Shown: one piece after another, positions 1 to 10,471 of the stretch
How the letters are laid out: each line of letters starts with the position of its first letter
Position numbering within the stretch: position 1 is the first letter of the stretch
Notes under the pieces: generated by a model
Told to the model about the DNA's origin: nothing
What the model saw: the letters and a program-made list of their open reading frames with translations, nothing else
Database searches by the model: none
Position numbers and translations under genes: made by a program
DNA from: Pasteurellaceae bacterium RH1A
GTDB taxonomy: Bacteria > Pseudomonadota > Gammaproteobacteria > Enterobacterales > Pasteurellaceae
Direction of reading: 5' to 3'
DNA: 64,000 nucleotides
NCBI GenBank assembly: GCA_012221805.1
Contig: CP015195.1
Span: 1,659,771 to 1,723,770, forward strand

Positions 1-188
1 AGCTGCTTGGTTTCACGGTCGGCACCGGCGATTTTGACCTTGATGAGCTCATGGTGCTCTAACGCATTGTCGATTTCAGCTAAAACGCCTTCAGTCAGGC
101 CATTGCCGCCCAGCATCACGACAGGGCTAAGGTGGTGGGCCAGGCCTTTTAAATATTGTTTTTGTTTGGTTGTTAATGTAATGGACAT
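1..188 (-). CDS. yhbY: YhbY-family ribosome assembly RNA-binding protein (partial)
   Basis: The reverse strand from 188 reads MSITLTTKQKQYLKGLAHHL and continues with PVVMLGGNGLTEGVLAEID and KVKIAGADRETKQ, which matches the N-terminal part of the CRM-domain protein YhbY. YhbY binds the precursor of the large ribosomal subunit. About 62 of the usual 97-99 residues are present; the rest lies left of the window. The ATG is at 186-188. The gene is divergent from argG across a 165-bp gap that must hold both promoters. An overlapping plus-strand frame here is only its shadow. Identification is from sequence recognition of the conserved GGNGLT region. Confidence 0.85.
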   Translation of the reverse strand, partial: MSITLTTKQKQYLKGLAHHLSPVVMLGGNGLTEGVLAEIDNALEHHELIKVKIAGADRETKQ

Positions 189-272
189 TGAATTGCCTTT
201 GGGTTGATAAAAATTAGTGGAAATTTAGCATAAATTGAGGCAAAAGTCAGGTTCATTTTTGTGTCAAATTAG

Positions 273-1685
<1,413 letters not shown>

Positions 1686-1705
1686 TTTACTTGCTTAAAC
1701 ATGAT

Positions 1706-1775
1706 GATGGCGCCAGCGTCCACGCTGGTGCCTCATGTAAATTGATTTGGCACCAGCGTGGACGCTGGCGCCATC
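1706..1775. repeat. Family A palindromic repeat, two-arm copy
   Basis: Two 27-base arms (1706-1732 and 1749-1775) are exact reverse complements, starting GATGGCGCCAGCGTCC and ending GGACGCTGGCGCCATC. Each arm is itself a hairpin (CCAGCGT / ACGCTGG). It sits just after argG and could act as a terminator-like structure. Related copies are at 11254-11320, 17932-19101 (split by an IS) and 34825-34850. Confidence 0.9.
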
Positions 1776-1965
1776 TTTAGGGGATCAAGCATCAATAAAT
1801 TATAAAATTTTTTGAAAAAATCAAATTTTTTGTAGTTTTTTGCCTCATACCCTCTATTTGGAATTTATTTTATCTGCTTAAACGTGTATCCTAAGCAGGT
1901 TTTCGTATTTGTTAAAATACGGTTAAATCACAACCATTGTTCTACATTTATATAAGGTTTCAACT
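1776..1965. promoter_or_regulatory. AT-rich ackA leader with two small hairpins
   Basis: The gap between the argG repeat and ackA is AT-rich and carries two adjacent hairpins. The first is CTGCTTA (1874-1880) with TAAGCAG (1892-1898). The second is CGTATTT (1904-1910) with AAATACG (1915-1921) and a 4-base loop. They may be operator or leader structures for ackA. No recognised regulator site was found and the role is unknown. Confidence 0.35.
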
Positions 1966-3168
1966 ATGTCTAAAAATGTACTTATCCTTAACTGCGGTAG
2001 CTCTTCTTTAAAATTTGCTATCTTAGACGCCGAAAATGGCGATGAAAAATTATCTGGCTTGGCAGAAGCCTTTAACCTTCCTGATGCCCGCATCAAATGG
2101 AAGTTAAACGGCGAGAAAGGCAGCGCAGATTTAGGTAATGGTGCAGCCCATAGCGAAGCCTTAACCTTTATTTCTGAAAAACTCTTACCACAGGAACTCA
2201 AAGACAGCATCGGCGCCATCGGCCACCGTATCGTACACGGCGGCGAGAAGTTCACTCAATCTGTAGTGATCAACGATGATGTTTTAAAAGGCATTGAAGA
2301 AGCGGTTCAATTCGCCCCTCTTCACAACCCAGCCCACTTAATCGGTATTGCGGAAGCCTTCAAAATCTTCCCACACTTAAAAGAGAAAAACGTAGCCGTA
2401 TTCGACACAGCCTTCCACCAAACCATGCCTGAAGAAGCCTACCTCTATGCGCTTCCATACAGCCTCTACCGTGACCACGGTGTACGCCGCTACGGCGCCC
2501 ACGGCACCAGCCACCTCTTTATCACCCAACAAGTGGCCGAGCGTGTTGGCAAGCCAGTGGATCAAGTAAACGCCATTATCTGCCACTTGGGTAACGGTGC
2601 TTCTGTATCTCTTGTTCGCAAGGGTAAATCTGTGGACACCTCAATGGGCTTAACCCCATTAGAAGGCTTGGTGATGGGTACTCGTTGTGGTGATATCGAC
2701 CCAGCTATCATCTTCTATATGCACGACAACCTCGGTATGTCTGTAGATGAAATCAACACCACCCTAACCAAAAAATCAGGCTTGTTAGGCTTAACCGAAA
2801 CCTCTAACGACTGCCGCTTCTCTGAAGATAACTACGACAAACTTCCAGAAGCCAAACGTGCCTTAGACGTGTTCTGCTACCGTTTAGCCAAATACATCGG
2901 TGCCTACATGGCTGCCCTTGGCGAACCAACCTTAGATGCCATTGCTTTCACAGGCGGTATCGGTGAGAACGCCGGCCCAGTGCGCGCCCTCACCCTCAAC
3001 CACTTAAAACTCTTCGGCATTAAAGTGGACAACGAGCGCAATATGGCGGCTCGCTTTGGTAACGAAGGCGTGATCACAGCCGATGATTCTGCCTACCAAG
3101 CTATGGTTATCCCAACCAATGAAGAATTAGTCATTGCCCAAGATACCGCAGCCTTATTATTGAAATAA
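1966..3168 (+). CDS. ackA: Acetate kinase
   Basis: This enzyme converts acetyl phosphate and ADP to acetate and ATP, the energy-yielding end of the Pta-AckA overflow pathway. The 400-residue length is typical. The N-terminal phosphate-binding motif NCGSSSLKF (about residues 9-17), the GHRIVHGGE segment, and the C-terminal [13 protein letters not shown] of the ASKHA fold are all present. It is followed by a hairpin terminator (3177-3202) and then pta, the usual gammaproteobacterial order, with a 140-bp gap. The terminator suggests partial uncoupling of pta from ackA transcription. Confidence 0.97.
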   Translation: MSKNVLILNCGSSSLKFAILDAENGDEKLSGLAEAFNLPDARIKWKLNGEKGSADLGNGAAHSEALTFISEKLLPQELKDSIGAIGHRIVHGGEKFTQSVVINDDVLKGIEEAVQFAPLHNPAHLIGIAEAFKIFPHLKEKNVAVFDTAFHQTMPEEAYLYALPYSLYRDHGVRRYGAHGTSHLFITQQVAERVGKPVDQVNAIICHLGNGASVSLVRKGKSVDTSMGLTPLEGLVMGTRCGDIDPAIIFYMHDNLGMSVDEINTTLTKKSGLLGLTETSNDCRFSEDNYDKLPEAKRALDVFCYRLAKYIGAYMAALGEPTLDAIAFTGGIGENAGPVRALTLNHLKLFGIKVDNERNMAARFGNEGVITADDSAYQAMVIPTNEELVIAQDTAALLLK

Positions 3169-3176
3169 TTGATTTG

Positions 3177-3205
3177 AAAAGCTGTTGGAGACAACAGCTT
3201 TTTTG
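3177..3205 (+). terminator. Terminator between ackA and pta
   Basis: An 11-bp stem (AAAAGCTGTTG / CAACAGCTTTT) with a GAGA loop is followed by T residues, a standard intrinsic terminator. It lies inside the ackA-pta pair, so it may attenuate rather than end transcription. Confidence 0.85.
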
Positions 3206-3308
3206 CTTTTACCCCCCTCAGCCTTCGGCAGCTCCCCCCGTAAACAGGTGGAGCGAAGAAAGCATGCGGGTAAAAAAATTAAAAATTTTGCAAAAATAGG
3301 AAACCAAA

Positions 3309-5459
3309 ATGTCTAGAACCATTATCCTGATCCCAACCAGCACAGGCGTTGGGCTGACCAGTGTAAGCCTGGGCCTTGTTCATGCCCTTGAACAAAAAGG
3401 TGCCAAAGTGGGCTTCTTAAAACCCATTGCTCAACCTGTGAGCGGCGAAGATACTCTTGACCGTTCAACCTCCATCATTCGTGCCGCCCAAACCACCGAA
3501 GTAGGTGAGCCATTTATGTTGAGTGCGGCAGAAGCCCTGATTGGCCAAAACCAAACTGATGTGCTGCTCGAAAAAATCGTAGAACGCCATCAACAGCTTT
3601 CTAAAAACAACGAAATCGTGGTGGTAGAAGGCTTGATCCCAACCCGTAAAAACTCTTACGCCAACAGCGTAAACTACGAAATTGCCCAAGCCCTTGATGC
3701 GGAAATCGTCCTTGTTGCAGCGCCAGGCTCTGACAAACCTGCTCAGTTAAAAGAGCGTGTCGAAGCCGCTGCCTCTGAATTTGGCGGCCGTAGCAACCCT
3801 AACCTATTAGGTGTGGTCATCAACAAATTCAACGCCCCTGTGGATGAGTCTGGCAGAACCCGTCCAGACCTAACCGAAATCTTCGACTCCTTCCAACACT
3901 CGGTAAACAACGTGGCGGAAGTGGAAGGCTTATTTGCAAAAAGCCCGATTAAACTCCTCGCTTGTATCTCTTGGAAGGCCGAGCTTATCGCCACCCGTGC
4001 GGTGGACGTGGCCAAGCACTTGGGTGCGGCCATCATCAATGAGGGTGAACTCCACAAACGCCGTATCCGTGGTGTGACCTTCTGTGCCAGAAGCCTGCCG
4101 CACATGGTTGATCACTTCAAGGCAGGTAGCCTGCTTGTGACCTCTGCCGACCGCCCAGAAGTGTTAGTTGCTGCTTCCCTTGCGGTGATGAACGGAGTGG
4201 AAATTGGTGCCGTACTCTTAACAGGTGGTTACAAAATCGACAGTCAAATTGGCAAACTTTGCCAACAGGCCTTTGAAAGTGGCTTGCCAATCTTCCGTGT
4301 GGAAGGCAACACCTGGCAAACCGCGTTAAGCCTACAAAGCTTCAGCCTAGAAGTGCCAATTGACGATAAAGAACGTATCGCCAACATCAAGCACTATATG
4401 TCTGAACAATTCGCAGGCGGCTTTATTGCCGACATCACCAATGGTGCAGTGCGTGCAAGACGCTTATCACCAGCGGCCTTCCGTTATCAATTAACCGAAT
4501 ACGCCCGTGACGCCAAAAAACGCATTGTGTTGCCTGAAGGTGACGAGCCTCGTACCATCAAGGCCGCTGCCCTTTGTGCCGAACGTGGCATTGCCGAATG
4601 TATCTTGCTTGCCCCTGAAAATGATGTCCGCCGTGTGGCTGAAGCCCAGGGCGTGAACCTTGAGAAATACCTGGGCAAGGGCATTCAAATTATCGACCCG
4701 GCCAGCGTGCGTGATGGCTATGTTGATCGCCTAGTTGAATTGCGTAAAAACAAGGGCATGACCGAGGTTGTGGCTCGTGAGCAACTCTTAGACACCGTAG
4801 TGCTTGGTACAATGATGTTAGAAGCCAACGAAGTGGACGGTTTGGTATCCGGTGCAGTTCACACCACAGCCAACACCATTCGCCCACCAATGCAGATCAT
4901 CAAAACAGCGCCAGGCAGCTCGATTGTTTCATCAATCTTCTTTATGCTTCTGCCAGATCAAGTGCTTGTCTATGGTGACTGTGCGGTAAACCCAGATCCA
5001 AATGCTGAACAATTAGCTGAAATCGCCATCCAATCGGCCGATTCTGCCAAGGCCTTTGGTATCGACCCACGTGTGGCCATGATTTCTTACTCAACCGGTA
5101 CATCAGGTTCTGGTGCAGACGTAGAAAAAGTTAAAGAAGCCACCCGCATTGCCAAGGAAAAACGCCCAGACCTCATCATTGACGGCCCATTACAATATGA
5201 TGCCGCTATTATGGAAGACGTGGCCCGCTCCAAAGCTCCAGACTCCCCAGTGGCAGGTAAGGCAACTGTCTTTATCTTCCCAGATCTGAACACAGGTAAC
5301 ACCACCTACAAGGCGGTACAACGTTCAGCCGACCTGGTTTCTATCGGCCCAATGCTACAAGGTATGCGTAAGCCAGTGAACGATCTTTCTCGTGGTGCCT
5401 TAGTGGACGACATTGTTTACACCATCGCATTAACCGCTATTCAAGCGACACAAGAGTAA
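3309..5459 (+). CDS. pta: Phosphate acetyltransferase
   Basis: This enzyme interconverts acetyl-CoA and acetyl phosphate. The 716-residue protein matches the long enterobacterial form (714). It has an N-terminal P-loop-like domain ([20 protein letters not shown]), a central DRTGG-type regulatory region around residues 220-340, and the C-terminal catalytic domain from about residue 390 ([16 protein letters not shown], then YSTGTSGSG and PLQYDAA). It forms a pair with ackA and ends before a strong terminator. The gap upstream (3215-3275) holds a GC-rich stretch that looks like a repeat remnant. Confidence 0.97.
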   Translation: MSRTIILIPTSTGVGLTSVSLGLVHALEQKGAKVGFLKPIAQPVSGEDTLDRSTSIIRAAQTTEVGEPFMLSAAEALIGQNQTDVLLEKIVERHQQLSKNNEIVVVEGLIPTRKNSYANSVNYEIAQALDAEIVLVAAPGSDKPAQLKERVEAAASEFGGRSNPNLLGVVINKFNAPVDESGRTRPDLTEIFDSFQHSVNNVAEVEGLFAKSPIKLLACISWKAELIATRAVDVAKHLGAAIINEGELHKRRIRGVTFCARSLPHMVDHFKAGSLLVTSADRPEVLVAASLAVMNGVEIGAVLLTGGYKIDSQIGKLCQQAFESGLPIFRVEGNTWQTALSLQSFSLEVPIDDKERIANIKHYMSEQFAGGFIADITNGAVRARRLSPAAFRYQLTEYARDAKKRIVLPEGDEPRTIKAAALCAERGIAECILLAPENDVRRVAEAQGVNLEKYLGKGIQIIDPASVRDGYVDRLVELRKNKGMTEVVAREQLLDTVVLGTMMLEANEVDGLVSGAVHTTANTIRPPMQIIKTAPGSSIVSSIFFMLLPDQVLVYGDCAVNPDPNAEQLAEIAIQSADSAKAFGIDPRVAMISYSTGTSGSGADVEKVKEATRIAKEKRPDLIIDGPLQYDAAIMEDVARSKAPDSPVAGKATVFIFPDLNTGNTTYKAVQRSADLVSIGPMLQGMRKPVNDLSRGALVDDIVYTIALTAIQATQE

Positions 5460-5474
5460 GGCGATAAGCAAATG

Positions 5475-5509
5475 AAAAGCCCCTGAAAGTTAGATTTCAG
5501 GGGCTTTTT
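5475..5509 (+). terminator. Terminator after pta
   Basis: The stem AAAAGCCCCTGAAA / TTTCAGGGGCTTTT with a 6-base loop is followed by a T run. It ends the ackA-pta transcript. Confidence 0.9.
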
Positions 5510-5573
5510 GTTGGCTAGGGGCTGTTGATAATTCGGAAAAATTTGCGATTGTCGTGATCTTTGATGAACTAGA

Positions 5574-5759
5574 GATGTAATTCCCCTCTTTAGCAAAGAG
5601 GGGTTAGGGGAGATTTGGCAGGAGTGATAACGGAGTGAGGGAATGATTAGTCAGAAATTATCTTGTTTGTTTTATCTCCGAAAATAGCCCTCTCGTTGCT
5701 CTTTCTTCTGCCAAATCTCCCCCTGCCCCTCTTTACTAAAGAGGGGAGTGAATTACATC
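5574..5759. repeat. Family B inverted-repeat element (MITE-like), copy 1
   Basis: The left arm, GATGTAATTC then CCCCTCTTTAGCAAAGAGGGG and AGATTTGGCAG, is mirrored on the right by CTGCCAAATCTCC, CCCCTCTTTACTAAAGAGGGG and GAATTACATC. About 85 bases of unrelated sequence lie between the arms. Its right end contains the stop codon of the minus-strand DUF945 gene (5753-5755). A second copy is at 63162-63320. Both copies are preceded by a GTTGATAATTC motif (5524-5534 here). Confidence 0.8.
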
Positions 5760-7057
5760 CCCATACTCCCCAAACCCAACATCAACATAAACAAGGCCGT
5801 TTCTACCTGTTCTTGAGGAATATCTGTGCCGTTGAGTTTGACATTGCCCTTATCTACTTCCAACTTGACTGCAATCCCCTTGTCCGTACTGACTGCAAAA
5901 CCACCCTGGGTAGCCTCACTCAGCCATTGGGCGACAATTTGTTTGGCCAGGATTTCGGCTTGTTCACGGGTTTCTGGCGTGAGCTTATTGACTTGGGTCA
6001 GCAGCTCTTCCATATTGTCCTTGTCTAGCTTGACCTCAAGCAAGGACTGTTGCAAAGGCGTGAGAAAGTCTGCCATACCCTTGAAGTTATCAGGGTTAAA
6101 GGTTTCCAAATTGAGGATAAGGGCCAAATCGCTCTTGCCCTTGGCATTTTCCAGGCTCAGGGATTTAATGTGGAGCTTGCTATCCGTGGTGAAAAGTTCA
6201 CCCATTGCTTTTAGAACGACAGCTTCATCGTTAGAAGTTTCACCCAAAAAGTTATCAAAACGCTTGGCATCAACATCCATAAGGAGATCCATGCTGAATT
6301 TACCCAGGTCAATTTTTTCATTACCCTGGCTGATCAGCATTTTTTCACTCACAAAATCCGCACTAGACACCACCCGATCTTTTTCAAGACTGGTCAGGCC
6401 CTTAGAGCGAATACCTTCAAAGGACATGCTGCCCTGCTCTTCTGGGTAAAGCATTTGCAGCGATTTAAGCTTGAGATTGGCCTGGCCTGTTGAGATATTC
6501 GGATAAGCATCTTCTAACTTGAAATTATCCAGATCATAAACCAGCTCTTCTAGCCTCAAGACCATATTTCCGCCTTGAGGGTTGCTGGCCTTAAACTCCA
6601 CCAAAGGCAGGCTCATATTGCCCGAAAAAGCACTGGAATAAGAAATAGCCAAGTTGGAACTTAACGGATTCGGCATATTGGCCTTGAGGGATTCAGGGGC
6701 GCTGATTTTAGACTCCAGACTGGCCACCACAGGGGAGAGCTTGCCTTGGGTTAGGCGATTAAGAGGGATTGGGCCGTGGAAGAGCTTATCTTGGGCCGTG
6801 AATTGGTAGGCCTGGCCCTCGGGGGTTTTGACATCTAATACATAGGTTACATCCGAGCTGAAAATACCACGCTCAAGTTTGACGTCTTTTAACTGGGCAT
6901 CCAGCTCATAGCTCTTAAGGGCCACTAATTGCTTGTTGGTTTTTTCCACCAATTCAACATATTTTTCTTCGGCTAACTTGCCGGTGTACCAGCTGGCCCC
7001 AGTCAGGCCCACACCTAAGATGGCAACGACAGAAAGGGCGACGGTTGATAATTTCAT
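5753..7057 (-). CDS. DUF945 (YdgA-like) family protein
   Basis: The 434-residue protein begins with an uncleaved-looking signal anchor (MKLSTVALSVVAILGVGLTG, then ASWYTGKLAEEKYVELVEKTN), the typical start of DUF945/YdgA proteins. These are periplasmic or inner-membrane anchored proteins of unclear function. The rest alternates beta-rich segments with LSLENAKGKSDLALILNLE-like stretches seen in the family. The last codons (MGMGM, stop) lie inside the family B repeat, so the C-terminus may have been reshaped by the repeat. It is 42 bp upstream of the minus-strand CYTH gene's end and may be co-transcribed with it. Confidence 0.75.
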   Translation of the reverse strand: MKLSTVALSVVAILGVGLTGASWYTGKLAEEKYVELVEKTNKQLVALKSYELDAQLKDVKLERGIFSSDVTYVLDVKTPEGQAYQFTAQDKLFHGPIPLNRLTQGKLSPVVASLESKISAPESLKANMPNPLSSNLAISYSSAFSGNMSLPLVEFKASNPQGGNMVLRLEELVYDLDNFKLEDAYPNISTGQANLKLKSLQMLYPEEQGSMSFEGIRSKGLTSLEKDRVVSSADFVSEKMLISQGNEKIDLGKFSMDLLMDVDAKRFDNFLGETSNDEAVVLKAMGELFTTDSKLHIKSLSLENAKGKSDLALILNLETFNPDNFKGMADFLTPLQQSLLEVKLDKDNMEELLTQVNKLTPETREQAEILAKQIVAQWLSEATQGGFAVSTDKGIAVKLEVDKGNVKLNGTDIPQEQVETALFMLMLGLGSMGM

Positions 7058-7099
7058 AAAATGTCCTTTTGAGAAAATAAGAGTAGGTCAAACAAGATT

Positions 7100-7924
7100 T
7101 TAACTTAAATTGACCAAATTGTGTTGCAAAATTGTTAAGTTATGTGCCAAATAAGCGGCGGATTTTAAATCGGCAACTGATTTAATTTCAGGGAAGTAGG
7201 CCTGCAAGCCAGGATTGCTGGGATCTAGACGTAAAAAATCCGCCAACTGCTGCAAGAGCTGATATTGGCTGGCTTGAGGTTTAGTTGAGTCATAACAAGC
7301 GGTCAGTTTTTCGATTTCTTTTGCAATTCTAGCCTGATTGCCCACCAAATAGCCCCGTTGAGCCTTGCTTAGGCTACTGAGCCACATGCCATCATACTTG
7401 GGCAACTCACGCAAAAAGGCAAAAAGATCCTCCACCCTGCCGCTTTTTAGCTCCAACTCCAGCTCGCAAATGGCCTCGCTGCCAAATTGGTTTTTAATCA
7501 GGCCCTGATCTAGGGCAATTTCAAGCTGGCTCTGGCCCTGCTCAATCAGCCAGGTTTGACGGGTGAAGTCTGTACTGAAAAGAGCCTTGAGTTGGCCCAG
7601 TTCAGGCATTTGCAAATTATAGTGGCTATTTAACCGCTTGAAGTCAGGCTCCGCATTTTCCAAGGGCAAATTATATTCAGGCCGAATATGCAGGCCGCCC
7701 ACGATATTGCCCTTGGTTTTAAGGGTCAGCTCATATTGGCCATTTTGCTGACGCACCCGCAAGCCCATTTTCTGGCCCGCAAAAAATTGGTCTGCCGTAT
7801 CATAATAGGTATTGCCCAGCTCAAGTTGCACCTTTTCAAGGCAGACTTGCCCATTTAGCCAGGCTGTCACAGGCCCTACATTTTCAGGGCTGAGCATGAT
7901 TTTTAGCTCAATTTCATTTTCCAT
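7100..7924 (-). CDS. CYTH-domain protein, inorganic triphosphatase-like
   Basis: The 274-residue protein has the CYTH signature ENEIELKI (residues 2-9, ExExK), then NTYYDTADQFF, LRVRQQNGQYELTLKTKG and CELELELKSG, the metal- and triphosphate-binding strands of the tunnel fold. It resembles the N-terminal half of E. coli YgiF, which hydrolyses inorganic triphosphate. The C-terminal 70 residues are too short for the full CHAD domain of YgiF (433 residues), so this is a shortened form. It is divergent from ycjX with a 72-bp gap. Confidence 0.8.
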   Translation of the reverse strand: MENEIELKIMLSPENVGPVTAWLNGQVCLEKVQLELGNTYYDTADQFFAGQKMGLRVRQQNGQYELTLKTKGNIVGGLHIRPEYNLPLENAEPDFKRLNSHYNLQMPELGQLKALFSTDFTRQTWLIEQGQSQLEIALDQGLIKNQFGSEAICELELELKSGRVEDLFAFLRELPKYDGMWLSSLSKAQRGYLVGNQARIAKEIEKLTACYDSTKPQASQYQLLQQLADFLRLDPSNPGLQAYFPEIKSVADLKSAAYLAHNLTILQHNLVNLS

Positions 7925-7996
7925 TTTCTCGTCCCGCTTATGGTTTTGTGCTAGAATTTAGCCATTTTAGGCAAAAGCAACCTTGAGTTCAAACAG

Positions 7997-9400
7997 ATGT
8001 TTAACCGTATTCAACATAAACTAAGCAACTTCGTCCAACGTGGGCTAGACAACCATCTCCGCCTGGCCGTCACAGGCTTAAGCCGCAGCGGCAAAACTGC
8101 CTTTATTACGAGCTTGGTGGATCAGCTCCTGCACATGGGCGGCGATAACGACCACCTTAAGCTCTTTATGCCTGCCCGAAATAAGCAGATCCTGTCTGTT
8201 AAGCGAATTGAACAGGGCGACTTAACCATTCCCCGCTTTGAATACGACCAAAACCGCCACTGCTTTGAAAGCCAGCCGCCCTACTGGTGCCCTTCCACCA
8301 CGGGCATCAGCGAAATCCGCCTGGCCATTCGCTACCAACGCCAAGAGGGCCTGCTACGCCATTTGAAGGAAGAAAGCACCCTTTATGTGGACATTTTTGA
8401 CTACCCTGGCGAATGGCTTCTAGATCTCCCCCTGCTCTCACAAAACTTCCGTGAATGGAGCAAAAGCCAAGAGTTAGTACACAAGGGCCAGCGGGCAGAA
8501 CTGGCACAGGACTGGCTAGAAGAGGTCAAAAAATTAGATCTGCAGGCCAAGGCTGATGAAAACCAACTTGCAAAAATCAGCGAAATTTACACCGCTTACC
8601 TCTTTCACTGCAAGGCAGCCGGCATGCAATATATCCAGCCCGGCCGCTTCGTCCTGCCTGACAGCCCCCGTGGTGCGCCCGTTTACCAGTTCTTCCCGCT
8701 CTTGCATTTAAGCGAGCAAGACTGGCAGGCCTTGGAAAACAGCCCAGAAAACAGCACCTTCAAGGCCCTCAAAAAGCGTTACCGCCAGTATCAGCAAAAA
8801 ATCGTCAAACCTTTTTACGAGGACTACTTTTCCCAGTTCGACCGCCAGGTTATCCTGGCCGACTGCCTGACTCCGCTCAACCACAGCCAACAGGCCTTTA
8901 TTGAGATGAAAATCGGCCTCCAGCAACTCTTTAAACACTTCCACTACGGCAACCGCTCGCTCTTTAGCCGCCTCTTTTCGGCCAATATCGACAAGCTCCT
9001 CTTTGCCGCCACCAAGGCCGACCACATCACCAGCGATCAACTGCCTAATTTGGAAAGCCTAATGCGCCAGTTGGTGCAAGAAGGCGGCCGACATGCCGAG
9101 TTTGACGGCATCACCACCGACTACAAGGCCATCGCCGCCATTCGCACCACTGACCCTGTCACGGTTAGCCAAGATGGCCAAAGTTTTAAGGCCATTCGGG
9201 GCGTACGCAGCCTAGACAAAAAACTGACCACCCTCTACCCCGGCACCGTCCCCAACCGCCTGCCTGACGCCGCCTTTTGGGCCAACCACCGCTTCGAGTT
9301 CGAGCAGTTTGAACCCAAGCAGCTAGACTTCGACCAACCCATTCCCCATTTAAGAATGGATGCGGTTTTGCAGTTTTTGTTGGCGGATATGTTGGATTAA
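7997..9400 (+). CDS. ycjX: YcjX-family P-loop GTPase-like protein (DUF463)
   Basis: The 467-residue protein has a Walker A motif GLSRSGKT at residues 27-34. It carries the conserved YcjX features YCFCPSTTGI-like (here PPYWCPSTTGISEIRLAIRY), DIFDYPGEWLLDLPLL and FAATKADHI. YcjX is a stress-associated NTPase, usually next to ycjF (DUF697). No ycjF follows here; the gene is followed by a paired uptake-signal hairpin and a lipoprotein gene. The exact function is unknown. Confidence 0.9.
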   Translation: MFNRIQHKLSNFVQRGLDNHLRLAVTGLSRSGKTAFITSLVDQLLHMGGDNDHLKLFMPARNKQILSVKRIEQGDLTIPRFEYDQNRHCFESQPPYWCPSTTGISEIRLAIRYQRQEGLLRHLKEESTLYVDIFDYPGEWLLDLPLLSQNFREWSKSQELVHKGQRAELAQDWLEEVKKLDLQAKADENQLAKISEIYTAYLFHCKAAGMQYIQPGRFVLPDSPRGAPVYQFFPLLHLSEQDWQALENSPENSTFKALKKRYRQYQQKIVKPFYEDYFSQFDRQVILADCLTPLNHSQQAFIEMKIGLQQLFKHFHYGNRSLFSRLFSANIDKLLFAATKADHITSDQLPNLESLMRQLVQEGGRHAEFDGITTDYKAIAAIRTTDPVTVSQDGQSFKAIRGVRSLDKKLTTLYPGTVPNRLPDAAFWANHRFEFEQFEPKQLDFDQPIPHLRMDAVLQFLLADMLD

Positions 9401-9414
9401 ACGAAGCTCAAGAT

Positions 9415-9472
9415 ACAAGCGGATAATTTTTCAGAAAAATTTGCAAATTTTGATGAAAATTAGACCGCTTGT
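9415..9472 (+). terminator. Paired uptake-signal inverted repeat after ycjX
   Basis: ACAAGCGG (9415-9422) pairs with CCGCTTGT (9465-9472) around AATTTTTC..TTTGCAAA..GAAAATT. Head-to-head uptake signals used as terminators are typical of Pasteurellaceae. The stem is imperfect in the middle. Confidence 0.6.
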
Positions 9473-9647
9473 TGCTAACACAATATTCACTTTCAACTCC
9501 CACAAAGAATTATCGCAGATCTTGATATAGATCCACTTTAGATCAGAAACTTTTATCTCCATCTTGCCATTTCGTTTTTTTTTTGCACAATCAGCGTTGG
9601 TTATATAACCAATTCTATTTTTCTTCCAATTTATAAAGGGGATCTCT
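9473..9647 (+). promoter_or_regulatory. Upstream region of surface lipoprotein: T10 tract and perfect palindrome
   Basis: The region contains a run of ten T (9575-9584) and a perfect 16-bp palindrome TTGGTTATATAACCAA (9597-9612) within 75 bp of the ATG at 9648. The start is preceded by a good ribosome site (AAAGGGGAT). The palindrome could be an operator or contain the -10. The T run is of a length at which slippage can vary expression. Confidence 0.4.
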
Positions 9648-10427
9648 ATGCTTAAAAAAATCGCTTTATCTACCTTCATTGCGTTAAGCCTAACCGCTTG
9701 CGGAAGCAGTGGTGGTTCATCTTCTAATCATCAGACACCTGATCAACCACCGTCACAACCACCTTCACAACCTCCATTAAATGGCGATGGTGGAAACGGT
9801 GGTGGTGGTGGCGGTGGTAGTAATCCGCCTCCTCCAGCAGACACCGTATATGGTGGCCAATGGTGGTCTTCTAATAGCGGTGATCATGCCAAAGGTACTG
9901 TAGCGAATAATGAAGACAAGATTATCGTTGATGGTAAGGACATTAAATTAGCCCCAGGGCTAAGCTCAAAAGTCGTAACTGAGTTAACCTATTCGCAATT
10001 TGGTTCTTACATTGATACAACCAAAAAGAATGCGGACGATGGGGAAAACACCACCTACCTTTATTCTTACGGCCAATTTACACCAGTAGCTGACATTCAA
10101 AAGACAGGTAAGGCTAGCTACCGTGGTACCGCGCATTATGGCAGTGAAGCCTTGGGTAAGGTTGTAACCGATGCCGTGGCTGCTTTTGATGTTGATTTTG
10201 GCGAGCGTAGTGTTAAAGGCGTAATTACTCACGCTGCGAGCAACACTAACTTAACTCTACCAACCGCAAAAATTGAGGGTTCTAGCTTTAAAGGCGAAGC
10301 CAATAATGTCGGCGTTTATGGTAACTTCTATGGGCCTAACGCTGCCGAAATTGGGGGAACCTTCTACAATAATATTTCTGCCAATGAATCAGGTTTTACG
10401 GGTGCTTTTGGTGCCAAAAAACAATAA
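9648..10427 (+). CDS. TbpB-like surface lipoprotein (Slam-dependent type)
   Basis: The 259-residue protein has a lipoprotein signal with lipobox LTAC (Cys18), followed by a low-complexity Ser/Pro/Gln/Gly linker (residues 19-63). Then comes a single beta-barrel domain with VYGGQWWSSN, KASYRGTAHYGSE, AAFDVDFGERSVKGVI and GVYGNFYGPNAAEIGGTF. These are hallmarks of the transferrin-binding-protein-B barrel found in Slam-exported surface lipoproteins. It is much smaller than TbpB, so it is not a full transferrin receptor, and the ligand is unknown. It is convergent with the siderophore importer operon; iron or haem acquisition is possible but unproven. No Slam gene lies in the window. Confidence 0.8.
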   Translation: MLKKIALSTFIALSLTACGSSGGSSSNHQTPDQPPSQPPSQPPLNGDGGNGGGGGGGSNPPPPADTVYGGQWWSSNSGDHAKGTVANNEDKIIVDGKDIKLAPGLSSKVVTELTYSQFGSYIDTTKKNADDGENTTYLYSYGQFTPVADIQKTGKASYRGTAHYGSEALGKVVTDAVAAFDVDFGERSVKGVITHAASNTNLTLPTAKIEGSSFKGEANNVGVYGNFYGPNAAEIGGTFYNNISANESGFTGAFGAKKQ

Positions 10428-10436
10428 TCCCCGCCT

Positions 10437-10468
10437 AAAAGATACCCCGCTTATGCGGGGTATTTTGT
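10437..10468. terminator. Bidirectional terminator between lipoprotein and ABC operon
   Basis: The stem ATACCCCGC (10442-10450) / GCGGGGTAT (10455-10463) is flanked by AAAA on the left and TTTT on the right. It can serve both convergent transcripts. Confidence 0.85.
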
Positions 10469-10471
10469 CTA

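Noticed and set aside
5663..6449. Open frames on the plus strand opposite the DUF945 gene
   Set aside because: They overlap a recognisable minus-strand protein and read through a repeat; no family similarity.
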